Source: Linum tenue (Eukaryota; Streptophyta; Magnoliopsida; Malpighiales; Linaceae). Taken from it: a stretch of DNA of 64,000 bases. The stretch lies in NCBI GenBank assembly GCA_946122785.1, contig CAMGYJ010000010.1, forward strand, positions 15,475,467 through 15,539,466, in the 5' to 3' direction. Shown here piece after piece: positions 44,375-55,228 of this stretch. Numbering within the stretch: position 1 is the first letter of the stretch; every line of letters begins with the position of its first letter. The notes beneath the pieces are model-generated. The model was not told where the DNA came from and ran no database searches. It saw only the letters and a list, made by a program, of their open reading frames with translations. The translations under genes and the position numbers were made by a program.

Positions 44375-46173
44375 CAAAGTACACTACAGTCCAGCTAATA
44401 CGACGTTAAAGAAGCGCTATTGGGAGGCAACCCAATGCTGGTTTGCATTTTTCTTCCCTTTCTTTTATTTTACATTTCTTTGAGTTTTTCAATTTCAAGA
44501 ATAAAAACCGTCACGAAACATCGACCAAAGAACTCGCCAAGTGGAACCACAATCACCGAACATCATGCCACTATATCCCATGACAAGGAAAATGGTAACA
44601 GTTCGAATCCTTACTCCCTATATTTTCGTCCATTGAGGACAATGTCCAATTCAAGTGTGGGGGTATATTCGTTCGTTTTCATGTGTTTTGACAAACAATC
44701 ACTGTGATTGTTTTCAATAATCTCATCATCCATAAAAAAATGGGTTTGAAAAATCATAAAATTTAAAAAAAAATTGAAATAAATACTAAAAAGAGTGTTT
44801 TGTTTGGAGTCTCATCTTTGTCTAAAATTGGTACAAGAATAGTGCAATTTGGATGCATGTCAACCTATAATGACGACTGAGGGATTAAAACAAATGTTTC
44901 TCGTGCTACTCATTCTTTGATGGAAAGAACTATCTGATATCTTGAAAAAGAAATTTATCATCTTTGATTGTTGTTGCATAATGTTTGGGAAGCATAGCAT
45001 GGGAAACAGAGCATATAGTAAACCACGTGAGACTTGAGCATGATCGTTTCTTTCTTGTGTGTTAGATCCCTCTCTGTGCATGATGATATGCTTGATTTAT
45101 ACATGTTTGAGTCGTGACACCACTGACAAGGATGACGGAGGCAATAGGTTCTACCCCTACAACCAAAATAACTACCCTGAACATCATATCCCTTAGTCAA
45201 ACCCCGTTGAGACGAGCCTTTTTGTTCGGTGACAACCAGTTTTAAACCAATCCCTGTTCTTCAAGCCTCAATTTATTTTGAACCCTTTTTCAAGGTTCCG
45301 TGTGAATGGTTTAAACGAATGACTTTCTGCTTCATTTATTAAATACAAAAGTTGAGATAGGAAGAAACGATTTCTGTAAGTGCATTTTTCAAAAATGGAA
45401 TTGTTGGCCACTCGAAAAAAAATAACAAAAAAAAGAAGAAAAAAAAAGTGATAAGTTGGCCACCATCTTTCATGCACTTATGATAAATAGGAGTCATTCT
45501 TCAAAAGCCACACTGGCTACATTTTAAACTCCTATTAATCCTCAAAATCTTCTCCCTTGTCTATATTTTCATCTTACAAAGATAAGCAGAAAAGTCATGG
45601 TTTTGAAAGAAAAAAAAAAAATTTGGAACCTTGAACTTACCACCAGATCAAAAGTACTTCCACATGTCCGTACCCCTAACCCCATTTTGACACCCGAACA
45701 AAGACCTATCTGACAAGTCAGTGGTGACACAACTTTGGAGACTCGAACAATAAGCTCATGGCAGAGAGATGGTAGGGAAAGAGTGATAAATACATGCTAC
45801 ATGCATTTACCCTGACCCCACTGGTCGAGTGAGAGAGACTTTCCAAGTTCTAAAATCCCAAGTAAGATCTATTGGCTCGATCTCTCATGCTATGTTTTGT
45901 GAACCTTATGCTTGAACAATTGATTGTGTCGAATGACTAATAAAGATAGAAGAATGTTCTTTTAAATCTAAGCCAGAGTTTCCAATGTCACAGGAGTATT
46001 ACGATCGAATGTTGTTTGTGGTGGTTGAACGCATCCATAACTCGCTACCTATTGCACCATCTTTAGCAATCATATGAAATTCACATTTTCCCAACTCACG
46101 GTTAGAACTCTTGTGAAATTGGTTTTGATTGAACTTACATTTTTCGTGCTTTGCTTGAGGGCAAGCAAAGGAT
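44375..46173 (+). other. Element F 3' noncoding region
   Basis: Contains H1 (44419-44436), the CATTGAGGACAATGTCC box with internal polypurine tract TTCAAGTGTGGGGG (about 44650-44663), a 9-bp hairpin AAACAATCA/TGATTGTTT at 44693-44713 in the place of H2, and a purine-rich run (45416-45450) between two TGGCCA words in the place of H3. No env-like ORF. Confidence 0.75.
44419..44436 (+). other. Hairpin H1 of element F
   Basis: Perfect stem ATTGGG/CCCAAT with hexaloop AGGCAA, preceded by GACGTTAAAGAAGCGCT. Confidence 0.8.
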
Positions 46174-46189
46174 TAAGTGTGGGGGAATT
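46174..46189 (+). promoter_or_regulatory. Element F polypurine tract
   Basis: TAAGTGTGGGGGAATT next to the TGATAACACC start of the 3' LTR. Confidence 0.9.
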
Positions 46190-48231
46190 TGATAACACCT
46201 AAATTAATCATATATTTGCCTACACTTTTACATCCTAAAATAACATAAATTGTATTAAGTTCATTCAATTTTCCGATTTTATGTTTGGTTTTGTGTTTGA
46301 GTCATGTTTCAGGGTATTCTATCCAATAAAAACGGAATAATGTGTCATTTCCACAAAAAGATGGTTAGGGTTCGAAATCTGGCGTCGGTGGAACTCGAGC
46401 CCGCGACGTCCCGGGCGAGGGCAAAGAGCCGTACCACTCCGGCCGCGTCCCCTTTTGTTATCAATATACGAGACCCATCGTGTATTATGGTGATGAATCA
46501 CGGAAAGAGAGCTAATTAACAATGCAGAGTCAAACCGCAAACTGCCTATTGCTAAACATAAGGAAAAGCTGGTTCATTTTGGGATTCTCGTGTGAAGCTA
46601 GTAGCTGAAGCAAGCTGGTCCAAATAAAGAAGCAAGCAGGAGGATGGTTGGTGTCAAATGAAGAAGCAAGTTGGTCCCAAAAATAGAAGCTAGCAGGTCC
46701 ATTATTCGGGAAGCAAGCAGCTGCATCGTCCTAAGCAAGCAGCTCCTCCTCCCTTTCCTTCGTAGCTGAAGCTAGTAGCTGGTGCAAAATGAAGCAAGCT
46801 GGAGAATTAAATGGACAAGCAAGCTCGTCCAAATAATGAAGCAAGCACGTCCATTAAGCTCGTCCAAGCTCGTCCAAATAATGAAGCAAGCTGGAGAATT
46901 AAATGGACAAGCAAGCTCGTCCAAATAATGAAGCAAGCACGTCCATTAAGCTCGTCCATACCTGAAAGCTGCCTCGTCCATGAATGAAAGCAAGCAGCTG
47001 GCCCTTATCAAAGCAAGGGACAAGCAAGCAGCTGGTCCATTTATTACAAGCAAGTAGCTCATTTTGTACTATAAATAGAGGGAGAGGACACACACTAGAA
47101 AGGCTACCATTTTTCTTCACTTTGCTCTTCCTTTCTTGTATTTGAAGTTAGCCAAAACTCTGTCCACTTTTCATTCCAAACTCTTGTTACTTCTTTTCAT
47201 TTCGTTAGTCATATCTCGTATTTCATCCATCGTGGTTCTCATGTTCGTGTTCGTATTTGGGAATACCGTGGTATATTTCGTTATTGAGATTACCGAAGTA
47301 AGCTTCTGTTCTGTGGGGTTTTGATAATCATTTGTGGTGGTAGATTGGTCGGTTTCCACCGTCTTCGCCCAACGATTATTCCCCCGTCAGATGTTTGCTA
47401 GGTGTAGTCTATTAACTCAATATACATACCGTATTCTCGACCCCTCCGTCTTTGTCCTCATCATCATCATGGTTATGTTCTCAACCTCCATCTTTCTAAA
47501 TCTCATCATGTCCGGCTAATCTTCTAGTTGTTCCAGATTTGATGAACCCTAATATGTTTTACTTTGATTGAGTGGTATCTTTGATATAGACGTGTTGTTC
47601 TCGTTCTTACGATCTTTTCTCGACTTATCATGTGCAAGTATCAATAGTACGCGTCTATTGTATATTTTATCTGATACATGTAAATGAGACTGCGAGGTAA
47701 TTTTGCATGTTAGATCCCTCGTGAAAAGAAGGAATTGATCGGAGCCACCGGCAATGGGGTCACGTAGTTCCTCTGGATTAGCTTAAAAACCTAATACGAA
47801 AGTTCATAAATCTGGTTATTGCTTTGGTTTAAGATTTTTGTAAGCCACGGTTTCACTTGATTCTTAAGTCAAAAGGGTGTTAATACATGTGCGAACGGGT
47901 TAACACTAAATTGGGAATTTTCACGGTCTAAGATATTAACACTCGTCTATGTTAAATTCAACTTGTCTGTAAAATGCATATTAGGGGGATTCACTTCCAG
48001 GACAACGCCTTCTCCACTTGATTTTACTTTGAAAACTACTTTATTATGTTTTATTATTGCGTGTGTTTTTATTTCTAAACGAAAATCAACAAAAAACGAT
48101 TGACTAGATAATAGGTAAAAGCTGAGTACTAGTACACGAAGTCTCTGTGGATACGACCTTGCTTCCTGCTATACTACATTAGAACGATAGGTACCCTTGC
48201 CTATTTTTCCTGTGATAGTTACGGGCGATCA
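46190..48231 (+). repeat. Element F 3' LTR
   Basis: 2042 bp, near-identical to 36844-38897; TATA box at 47069-47078; includes the tRNA-like segment 46381-46452. Confidence 0.95.
46381..46452 (-). ncRNA. tRNA-like relic inside the element F 3' LTR
   Basis: Same as 37035-37106 with one base difference in the T stem (G in place of A), which gives one more pair. Confidence 0.5.
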
Positions 48232-48236
48232 TGAGA

Positions 48237-48431
48237 TTTGAGCATTCTCGTTTCTTTCTTGTGCGATAGATCCCTCTTCCATAATGTGTAGCATTCACGT
48301 TGTCACTAACTAGGATGATGGAGGCATAGGAATAGCCCACGACCAAATTGACTGTCCTGGTATGTCATACCCCCAAGTCATCCCCTTTGAGCGTGTCACT
48401 TTCCTTCTTTCGGTCTACAATAAATAAAAAA
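48237..48431 (+). other. Element D 3' noncoding region, part 2
   Basis: Between F and G; matches 3' DNA of A (GATAGATCCCTCTTCCAT, CACGTTGTCACTA). No gene. Confidence 0.75.
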
Positions 48432-48757
48432 GGGTTAAAGACACATTTGGTCACTGAGATTACAAAATCGAGACATGTTTAGTCACTAGAAAAAGTTAAT
48501 ATCAAATTTGGTCACTACAATTACTAAAACTGGACACATTTAGTCACTCGTCGTTAGTCTCCGTCCAACTCCGTTAATGAAGTCCGTTAAGTGCTGATGT
48601 GGCAAACAGAATTGCCTAATCAGCCGGATATAACCCAACAAAAATAAAACCTGACCCGCCACGTCATTATAACCTGCCACGTCATTAAAACCAACCCCAC
48701 CCAACCCAACCCATGACCCAACCCCACTAACCCTTCTTCCTCCTTCCTCCCACCTCG
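48432..48757. repeat. Element G left terminal inverted repeat
   Basis: About 326 bp, pairing with 49394-49701 with roughly a dozen differences and small indels. Confidence 0.88.
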
Positions 48758-49210
48758 AACAGGTTTGCGGGAGGAGGTGGGAGGAAGGAGGAGAGCGGCG
48801 ACGGCGGCGGCGATTAAATCGGAGAGGGAGCCGCAAGGGGCGTATTCCAACAACAAGTTGTAGATTCTGGGTCCGCCGTCCTCTTGGGTTATTTGAGCGC
48901 CGAAGCACTGTATGATTGCTGGGTTGAGGCGGAACTCGGCAAGAATCCGGTGCTCCAATTTCAGAAACTTGGCGTTGTATTCCGGCGTAAATTTCACTGC
49001 CATGAGAGGCAAATTTGGGGTTCTTGGAATTCCGATGTAGACCTTGCCGTAGGTTCCTTTGCCCAGCAATTTCCCTCGACTCCAACGAATCGCCGCCGCC
49101 GCCGCCGACGGCGACGGTGGATCTTGAAAGGGATGGTTTGCTATGACGTACATGCTTGCTTGCTTGCTTTGCTTCTGGTTCGAGAGCGTGAATCGGGCAA
49201 TCGAATTCAA
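48758..49210 (-). pseudogene. Captured MAPKKK-type protein kinase fragment
   Basis: Minus-strand frame from 49210. WSRGKLLGKGTYGKVYIG is the glycine-rich ATP loop, MAVKF has the ATP-binding Lys, and LEHRILAEFRLNPAIIQCFG covers helix C and the next strand. YNLLLEYAPCGSLSDLI is the hinge region, typical of plant MAPKKK17/18/20-like kinases (family from memory). It ends before the HRD catalytic loop and runs into the TIR, so the product cannot be an active kinase. No intron is visible in the captured piece. The first 20 or so residues (MNSIARFTLSNQ) are probably not native. Confidence 0.82.
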
Positions 49211-49393
49211 AGGGGATTCAGTGATGAACCCAATTATAGAAACGGATTGACGGGAACTGATTGCCCTAATCTCAGATGCAAGTAATCGTCATTCTTTGGG
49301 CAGCTTTTGTTCTCCGCAAAAGAGGCGGTGTGAGTCTAAGGCGGTTTTTCTTTTCCATGCTGGTTTTGGATTGCGGAGCAAGTTAGGAGGTGC

Positions 49394-49701
49394 CGAGGTG
49401 GGAGGAAGGAGGAAGAAGGGTTGGTGGGGTTGGGTTGGGTTGGTTTTAATGATGTGGCGGGTTATAATGACGTGGCGAGTCGGGTATTATTTTTGTGGGG
49501 TTATATCCGGCTGATTAGACAATTTTGTTTGCCACATCGGCACTTAAGGACTTCATTAACGGAGTTGGACGGAGACTAACGACGAGTGACTAAATGTGTC
49601 CAATTTTAGTAATTGTGGTGACCAAATTTGATATTAACTTTTTCTAGTGACTAAACATGTCCCGATTTTGTAATCTCAGTGACCAAATGTGTCTTTAACC
49701 C
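49394..49701. repeat. Element G right terminal inverted repeat
   Basis: About 308 bp, ending GTCTTTAACCC. Confidence 0.88.
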
Positions 49702-49709
49702 ATAAAAAA

Positions 49710-50661
49710 AATCACCCTTTTGTATCTCTTAGAGGATCCACAGAGTGGTTTTTGCATGTTCTTTGCTGTTTCTGCTATAAATAATGTGAGGGTTGGAGGT
49801 AGTTCTTAAAAGTTGGGCATGTGTTTGAAAAATGTGCAGAGGTGGTGGTTCTTTCAAGAAATGAGAAAAAAAATAATAAAGAAAAAAATGAAAGCAAAGG
49901 AGAACCACCACCCAAAATCTTAATCATGTTCATTAGATAGTGTTTCTTAGCAGTCTGGCTTGGGAACACTAGCAGTATTGTAACCGCCTTCACTCTTGTG
50001 CTCTAAAGAACATGATTAATACAGAATGGCAAAGCAAAAGTAATTGGTTTGAATGAATGTGGTTGTGATTGGTTTTGGAACTGTGGAACCTTGCGTTATG
50101 AATACTTCCACCACCTAAAAGGCCTTTTCCCCATGTCCAAGACCCTAGTCAGTCATTTGAACCTGTGTCTAAGACCACCAGATTAGTTAGTGATGACACC
50201 CAATATGTGAACTCTAACATTTAGAGGCTGCCGCTATGGTGAAGAGACATTAGGGATTGAGAGAATAAGCATGCGCATTTTTCGCATCAAATTGTCCTAA
50301 CCCCACTGGTCGAGAGTGAGCAATTCATTTCCTTGACCCCGATGAGGACCTAGATGGCTCGGTCTTGATTATGATGTCTTGAGTTTTATGCATGAAGTGA
50401 CTATCTTGGATTAGTGGTTGAGTCTAGTCTATGTTGGTTGGTGAACAAAAGGGAGACTCTTCCTTTGCTCAATTTTGCTGCACTCAAATGTCATCTGTGG
50501 TGGTTGTCTAGGTTGCCATTGAGGTTGTTCATGTGTTGATGACTAAAGGCTAGTATGATTCACGTGTTTTGTGCCAATATGACATGTCCCAAATATTTTG
50601 AGCACCTTGTGTCTGACTTTGTTTGCTTAGGGACAAGCAAACGGTTAAGTGCGGGGGAATT
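49710..50661 (+). other. Element D 3' noncoding region, part 3, with H3 and polypurine tract
   Basis: Begins with CACCCTTTTGTATCTCTTAGAGG like A. Hairpin H3 (49841-49922) encloses a purine-rich loop. The segment ends in GGTTAAGTGCGGGGGAATT (about 50643-50661), the polypurine tract before the 3' LTR. No ORF of substance. Confidence 0.78.
49841..49922 (+). other. Hairpin H3 of element D
   Basis: Perfect 12-bp stem GGTGGTGGTTCT (49841-49852) with AGAACCACCACC (49911-49922) around a 58-base A/G-rich loop. Confidence 0.78.
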
Positions 50662-52029
50662 TGATAACGATGTATTTGCACGTGTTTGCACACTTATTTC
50701 TTATCCTTTTGAGGTTCCTAATCATGTATCTTTGGCCTATTTTACACTGGGTTGTGCTACTTTTTCACATTTCAGGTCCCAAGCGTCGAAGGAAAGGCTA
50801 GGCACGAGTTTCGGGTCGTTTGGAGGTCGTTCGGTGAAGCTGAGGCAAAAAACACAGGCAGCCCTTTCCAAAACACGGACGTGTTCCCCAGGCCGTGTTT
50901 TTACTGCCGAGGGCGTGTCGTGATGGCTACTGAGTAGTCCAAAACACGGGCGCCAATGGAGCAAAACACAACCGTGTCACTTCTTGGGCACGACCGTGTT
51001 TTGGGATCGACGCAGGCATGGTTGCCGCACATGAAGCAAAACACAGGCAGGCAGAAGCAAAACATGGCCATGTCCTATACCGTGTTTTGCCCAATCTCGG
51101 ATTAAAAGGAGATTTCAAGCCAAATATAAGGGGAAATCCGATTTTGAGAGCTAGAGAGCAAAAAACCTAGATAGAGAAGGTGACGAACAAAATTTCCAAG
51201 TGCCCTAAATCGATCTTCAACACCATTGGAGCTCGGTGGAAGCTTGGAGGAGTGTCGATTTATTACCAGAACCAGATCCTCATCCTTCACAGAATGATTT
51301 CCGCATCTGAAGCAGATTTCTCTTCACTCTCTATGGAGTAAACTCTCTCACTCACCTGGGTATGAAGAACCCTAGATTTGTATGTTAGGCCTGGTTGTAT
51401 GAACCCAAATACAAGTTCTTTGATATTGATTATATTCAATTGAGGCACGGTTTTCTGAATTGCATGAATCCTGATCAAGTTCCTGTTATTCTTGCTTTGA
51501 CCAAGAAGGAGAATATCTGCCTAGGTTGATAGAGCACCCTTGATTGAAGGTAGTGAATTGACGAATTTAGTCGAGGAGTCAATTTACTATTATGTACTGG
51601 ATTTATTCCAGTAAAGGAGGTTTGGTACGTTAGGGCCTCAGTCTGTTTACTCCGGTGGAGGTTAGTCGCCCGCTGGGGACTCAGATTGAGAGGGTCTGGA
51701 GACCTTTAGTCGAAACTACAGACTGTCTAAGAACCTCCCGCAGTATAATTATCATTGAATCTGAACTTTCAAATTACAACTTGGCTTAACTGCAGTCTAG
51801 GGGGAACCATATCGGTGACCTCTCTCTAACTTGGAACACAACATTTACTGCTTTTGTTTGCTAGTTTAGTTGGAACTTCACTACAGTTGGACCACTAAAT
51901 AATAAGAATCTCACGGAGTAGTCATCACACCTAGGACCCGGGTTGCCATTTGAACCTATACTCGCTATACTACGCATTAGTAGGTGGTTACACTTGGCCA
52001 CTTTCTAGTGTAACGGTACAAGCGTGTCA
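50662..52029 (+). repeat. Element D 3' LTR (1368 bp)
   Basis: Pairs with 21981-23312; many C-to-T type differences and a 30-40 bp longer palindrome-rich U3. Confidence 0.92.
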
Positions 52030-52034
52030 ATGCC

Positions 52035-53640
52035 CAAATTCAAAAAAATTTGAGGGCTCCAAGCAATGCTTGTTCAGAATGGCCGGTTTGATGGTGAATC
52101 TCGTGCTTATTTGGCATCGTTCTTGAATTGTTGCATATAGTCGAGTGCATCCTATTAAGATGAATGAGAGTGCATTAGGATTGTGCGAAGGCTTAGTTTT
52201 CATGTTTGCTTAAATGAATGGGATGCATTGACTTGGTTACTCTTCGATTACAATTGCCATGCATCGAGTTTGTGAATGTGGAATAGACGATTGGGCGGCT
52301 AGGTAGCCTGTGAGTTTTGAGCCAATCGTTTTCTTCTGGTGTGAAAGTTCCCTCTCACCACGGTGTGTAGCATCACAGTTTTCATTAGCGAGTAGGATGG
52401 AGGCATAGAATTAGTCCACGCCCAAATTTTGATTGTCCCGAAATGTGTTATCCACTAGTCAACCCCTTTGAGCCTTGTGACTTTGAGGGTCGTTCTTAAG
52501 TTAGGAGCTTCTTGCTTGTGAGCTTTATGGTGTTGATAGAACGACCCCAATCCTTTATTTGTGTCTATACATGAATCGTCCTTGTGTCCCGGAGCTCTCG
52601 CCTTTGAGTTCCATTGAGGTTCTACATAGGAGGATTGTGTGTGGTTCATGAAAAATGAAGTGTAGTATTGGAGTGAGTTCTGGAAAAAGAGCATTGGTCG
52701 TTAAATGTATAGGTGGCAAAGGTTTTACTCTCTAGTACCCCCCTCAAAAAGAAAAGAAAAGAAAAAGAAAAGAAAAGAGAAACGAAAAAGAGGTAATAAA
52801 ACGGGGTAAATAAAGTAGAGAGTGCCACAAAAAATCAAAGTGTATGCTCTAGTAGGGGTTTTTTGGCACTCAAGCCAATGGGACCCCCACATTGTTTTAG
52901 AACTCCTTCACTACCAAATCGAAAGGTGATAGCAAGAGAAGACCGAGGAAGAAGGCTTAAATGTAGTTCATGATGGGTGATAGTTTGGAAGGGAGAAGTA
53001 AGGCTTTTGGCTGATTCTAGTGGCCTTTGTTTGTAGAGAAGGTTCTTAGTCGAAACCATCGAACCTTCGGGTTTAGATTTATGATGTAGGACCTCATACC
53101 ATGTTTGCCACCACCCAAAAATATTTTTCCCCATGTCCAAGACAATTGCCAGTCATCTGAACCCACGTCTAAGACCTCCGAACAAGCTGGTGACGACAAC
53201 TATCCCGTGAAATCTAGCGATTTGAGGTTGCCGCCGTGGTGGTGAGATGGTAGGGATGAGTGGTGACGATTGTGCACATCTTTTGCACCAAAATTTCCCG
53301 ACCCCAATGGTCGAGAGTGAGCGATCATTCTTGTTCTTGCATGTTCATATCTATCCTCGTGAGGACTTATGTTGCCCCGTTGTTTGTTCCTTTGAGTTGA
53401 GTTCTATGCATGGTCGGTTTTAATTGATTAGTGGCCCGGTTGAGACTTTCATTGACTGTGGATAGAATGAGAACTTTCCATTTGCCCATTTTTTATGCAA
53501 TTGAATGTCATTTGTGGTGGATGCCGGAATTGTTTGAGATGGTTCGAGAGTCGATGCCCAATAGTCATTTGAGATTCACAGCCTTCTGCCTTTTGAAATG
53601 TCAACCTAGGTAATATTTCAAGCTAGGTTCTACTTTTTTT
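52035..53640 (+). other. Element C 3' noncoding region, right part
   Basis: Starts with the right arm of hairpin H2 (GGCTCCAAGC, 52055-52064) and holds H3 (52713-52828) around a strongly purine-rich run. It carries no credible ORF. Near 53611-53640 a short duplication (AATATTTCAAGCTAGGTTC) replaces the expected polypurine tract and LTR start. Confidence 0.72.
52713..52828 (+). other. Hairpin H3 of element C
   Basis: GTGGC (52713-52717), a 9-base bulge, ACTCTCTA (52727-52734) pair with TAGAGAGT (52816-52823) and GCCAC (52824-52828), 13 pairs around an 81-base loop with AAAAG repeats. Confidence 0.65.
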
Positions 53641-55223
53641 ACCCCTCCTTTTTTATTCGTTTAGCTTAGTATTTCATCATTCCTCAATATATTTCAAGCT
53701 AGGTTCTACTTTTTTTTTTTTTTACATATTTCAGGTCCTAGCACGTGTGGAAGGATCGAGGACGAGTTTTGGGATAATTGGAGGTCAAAAAGCGCAAAAC
53801 CGAAGAAAAGTCCAAAGTACCGTGACAATTGCCCATAACAGTGAAGTGAAGGCATCCAGGAAACAGCCGCAGTTCACGGTCGGACAAGGCAGTTCATGGT
53901 CTCCTAAGACCGAGAACATGGACTATAAACCGTGAACACCGAAGCGTCAAGCGAGGTTCCAGAAGTTACTAACGACAAGGCAGTTCACGGTCTCTAAGAC
54001 CGTGAACTAGGGCCATTGACCGTGAACCCAGGAGAGTGAAGCGATGCATTTTGGACGACACGAAGTTCACGGACGCGTTTAGGTGTTCACGACTGCAAAC
54101 TGGCCAACGCGTCCGTGAACTGGTCACTTTCAGGCAAATATGAAGACAACAGCGGGGAGAGAGAAACGGGAGAGCTAGTTTTTGGAGAATGAACACTTTC
54201 TTTCTCTAGGGTTTCAACCCAAAACATCAAAGGGGAGTTTTAGTGAGAGAGGGAGTGATCTTGGGGCTTAATTAAAGGCATTGATCAAGCTTGGAAGCTA
54301 GGAATCAAGCCTAGAAGAAGAAGAAGAAGAAGATCTTGAGGTTGCTTTGTAATCTCTCCTCTCTCTCTCTAGAAACTCACTCTTTTCTCTTGGGTGTTGT
54401 AGATCCTTAACTAATACTTTGTAATTACTTGTTTAGATTGAATGATTTTGTATGGGTTTGCATCAATTCGAGTGTTAGAGGTGTTTTCATGGTGATTGTG
54501 CTTAGTTGTGCTTTCCAATTTTCGTGTGATTGCCTAACCTAGATTAGGGAAAACCACACCTTTTTAGGTAGGTTTGACAAGCTTGGTTTTCCTTGGGCAC
54601 TTTGTGCCTACTATCTAGGTTAGAGATGAGCATCCTCCTTGACTCAAGTTTGCATCTAGGCTGGTTGTGATTAAGCCTCTCAAACTTTGGTTTGAGGGAG
54701 AGACCTAGGAAACCACTAGAGACTGAGTGAGAGGATCGATCCCGTGACAAATCGATCTCTATTGAATCCATCCCGTGACAAATGGATCACTAGTTGCTCC
54801 TCCTAGCGGTTCCCCTAGACTTGGTGGGTGGATCGATCCTGTGACAAATCGATCGCTAGTGAATTGATTCCGTGACAAATCGACCACAAGTTGCTCACCC
54901 CCGCGGTTCACAACCACCTACGCCACACGAATCCATTCAATCCAACTAGTGATGGTATCTAGTTAGGGGGAAGCAACTTCTGGGTGAAGCTCCCTTAGTT
55001 AGAATTTTCCGTTATTTACTTTGCTTTGCTTGTTTAGTTTGTAGTTCCATTAGTTCTAAACCAAAAAGTTGCTTGCTAGATAACAACCTACGCGATTGAA
55101 GTAGGGGTACATGGATCGGCTCGGGTTGGCAATTTAAATACTTGCTATATACTGCAAACGACTAGAGTTTAAAAACTTGGGATCTAGTTGGGATTAAATT
55201 GTGGTGTAGTTTCGTGCGAGTCA
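53641..55223 (+). repeat. Element C 3' LTR (1583 bp, first 30 bp altered)
   Basis: From ACCCCTCC onward it follows 18611-20136. The inverted repeat GTTCACGGTCT/AGACCGTGAAC is at 53983-54007. Ends GAGTCA at 55223. Confidence 0.88.
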
Positions 55224-55228
55224 GTAGG

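Larger units (their letters stand above)
36844..48231 (+). mobile_element. Element F: Athila-like Ty3/Gypsy, youngest and best preserved
   Basis: LTRs 36844-38897 (2054 bp) and 46190-48231 (2042 bp), ends TGATAACACC and GGGCGATCA, perfect 5-bp target duplication TGAGA (36839-36843 and 48232-48236), tRNA-Asp PBS, polypurine tract. Total 11,388 bp. Gag, protease, RT, RNase H and integrase are all present, with three single-base frameshifts. The LTRs differ by only about 1% by eye. The 1.8 kb between integrase and the 3' LTR has no env-like ORF, only noncoding structure. Confidence 0.96.
48432..49701 (-). mobile_element. Element G: Pack-MULE carrying a kinase fragment
   Basis: Long terminal inverted repeats 48432-48757 and 49394-49701 begin GGGTTAAAGACACATTTGG and carry TTTAGTCACT repeats, a common plant Mutator-like TIR style. 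Flanks share 8 bases ATAAAAAA (48424-48431 and 49702-49709); Mutator elements normally make 9-11, so the A-run may hide one or two. There is no transposase. The 0.64 kb between the TIRs holds a protein kinase fragment on the minus strand. Confidence 0.85.
21981..52029 (+). mobile_element. Element D: Athila-like autonomous-layout element, decayed, hosts E, F and G
   Basis: LTRs 21981-23312 and 50662-52029 with a perfect 5-bp target duplication ATGCC (21976-21980 and 52030-52034), tRNA-Asp PBS, gag, protease, RT, RNase H, integrase, then an extra ORF in the env-like position and the 3' structured region. Three later insertions lie inside: E (30556-35903), F (36844-48231) and G (48432-49701). 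Without them D is about 12.0 kb, the usual size of Athila elements. Coding parts have many stops and frameshifts, mostly from CAG, TGG and CGA codons. Confidence 0.93.
18582..55223 (+). mobile_element. Element C: non-autonomous Athila-like element with unknown ORF, interrupted by D
   Basis: LTRs 18582-20136 and 53641-55223 flank the element, with a perfect 5-bp target duplication GTAGG (18577-18581 and 55224-55228). The left LTR starts TT rather than TG, and the first 30 or so bases of the right LTR are replaced by a short local duplication. Internal parts are 20137-21980 and 52035-53640; between them sits D. Without D the element is about 6.6 kb. It has a tRNA-Asp PBS and the shared 3' hairpin modules but no gag, RT or integrase; its only ORF is an unrecognised acidic protein. 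Confidence 0.88.

Noticed and set aside
44420..44707. 95-codon frame after the F integrase with a hydrophobic start
   Set aside because: It overlaps hairpin H1 and the internal polypurine tract, is not present in A, C or D, and is unlikely to be an envelope-like protein.
48620..49210. Functional kinase gene
   Set aside because: Only the N-lobe is present; the frame runs into the terminal inverted repeat and lacks catalytic loop and activation segment.
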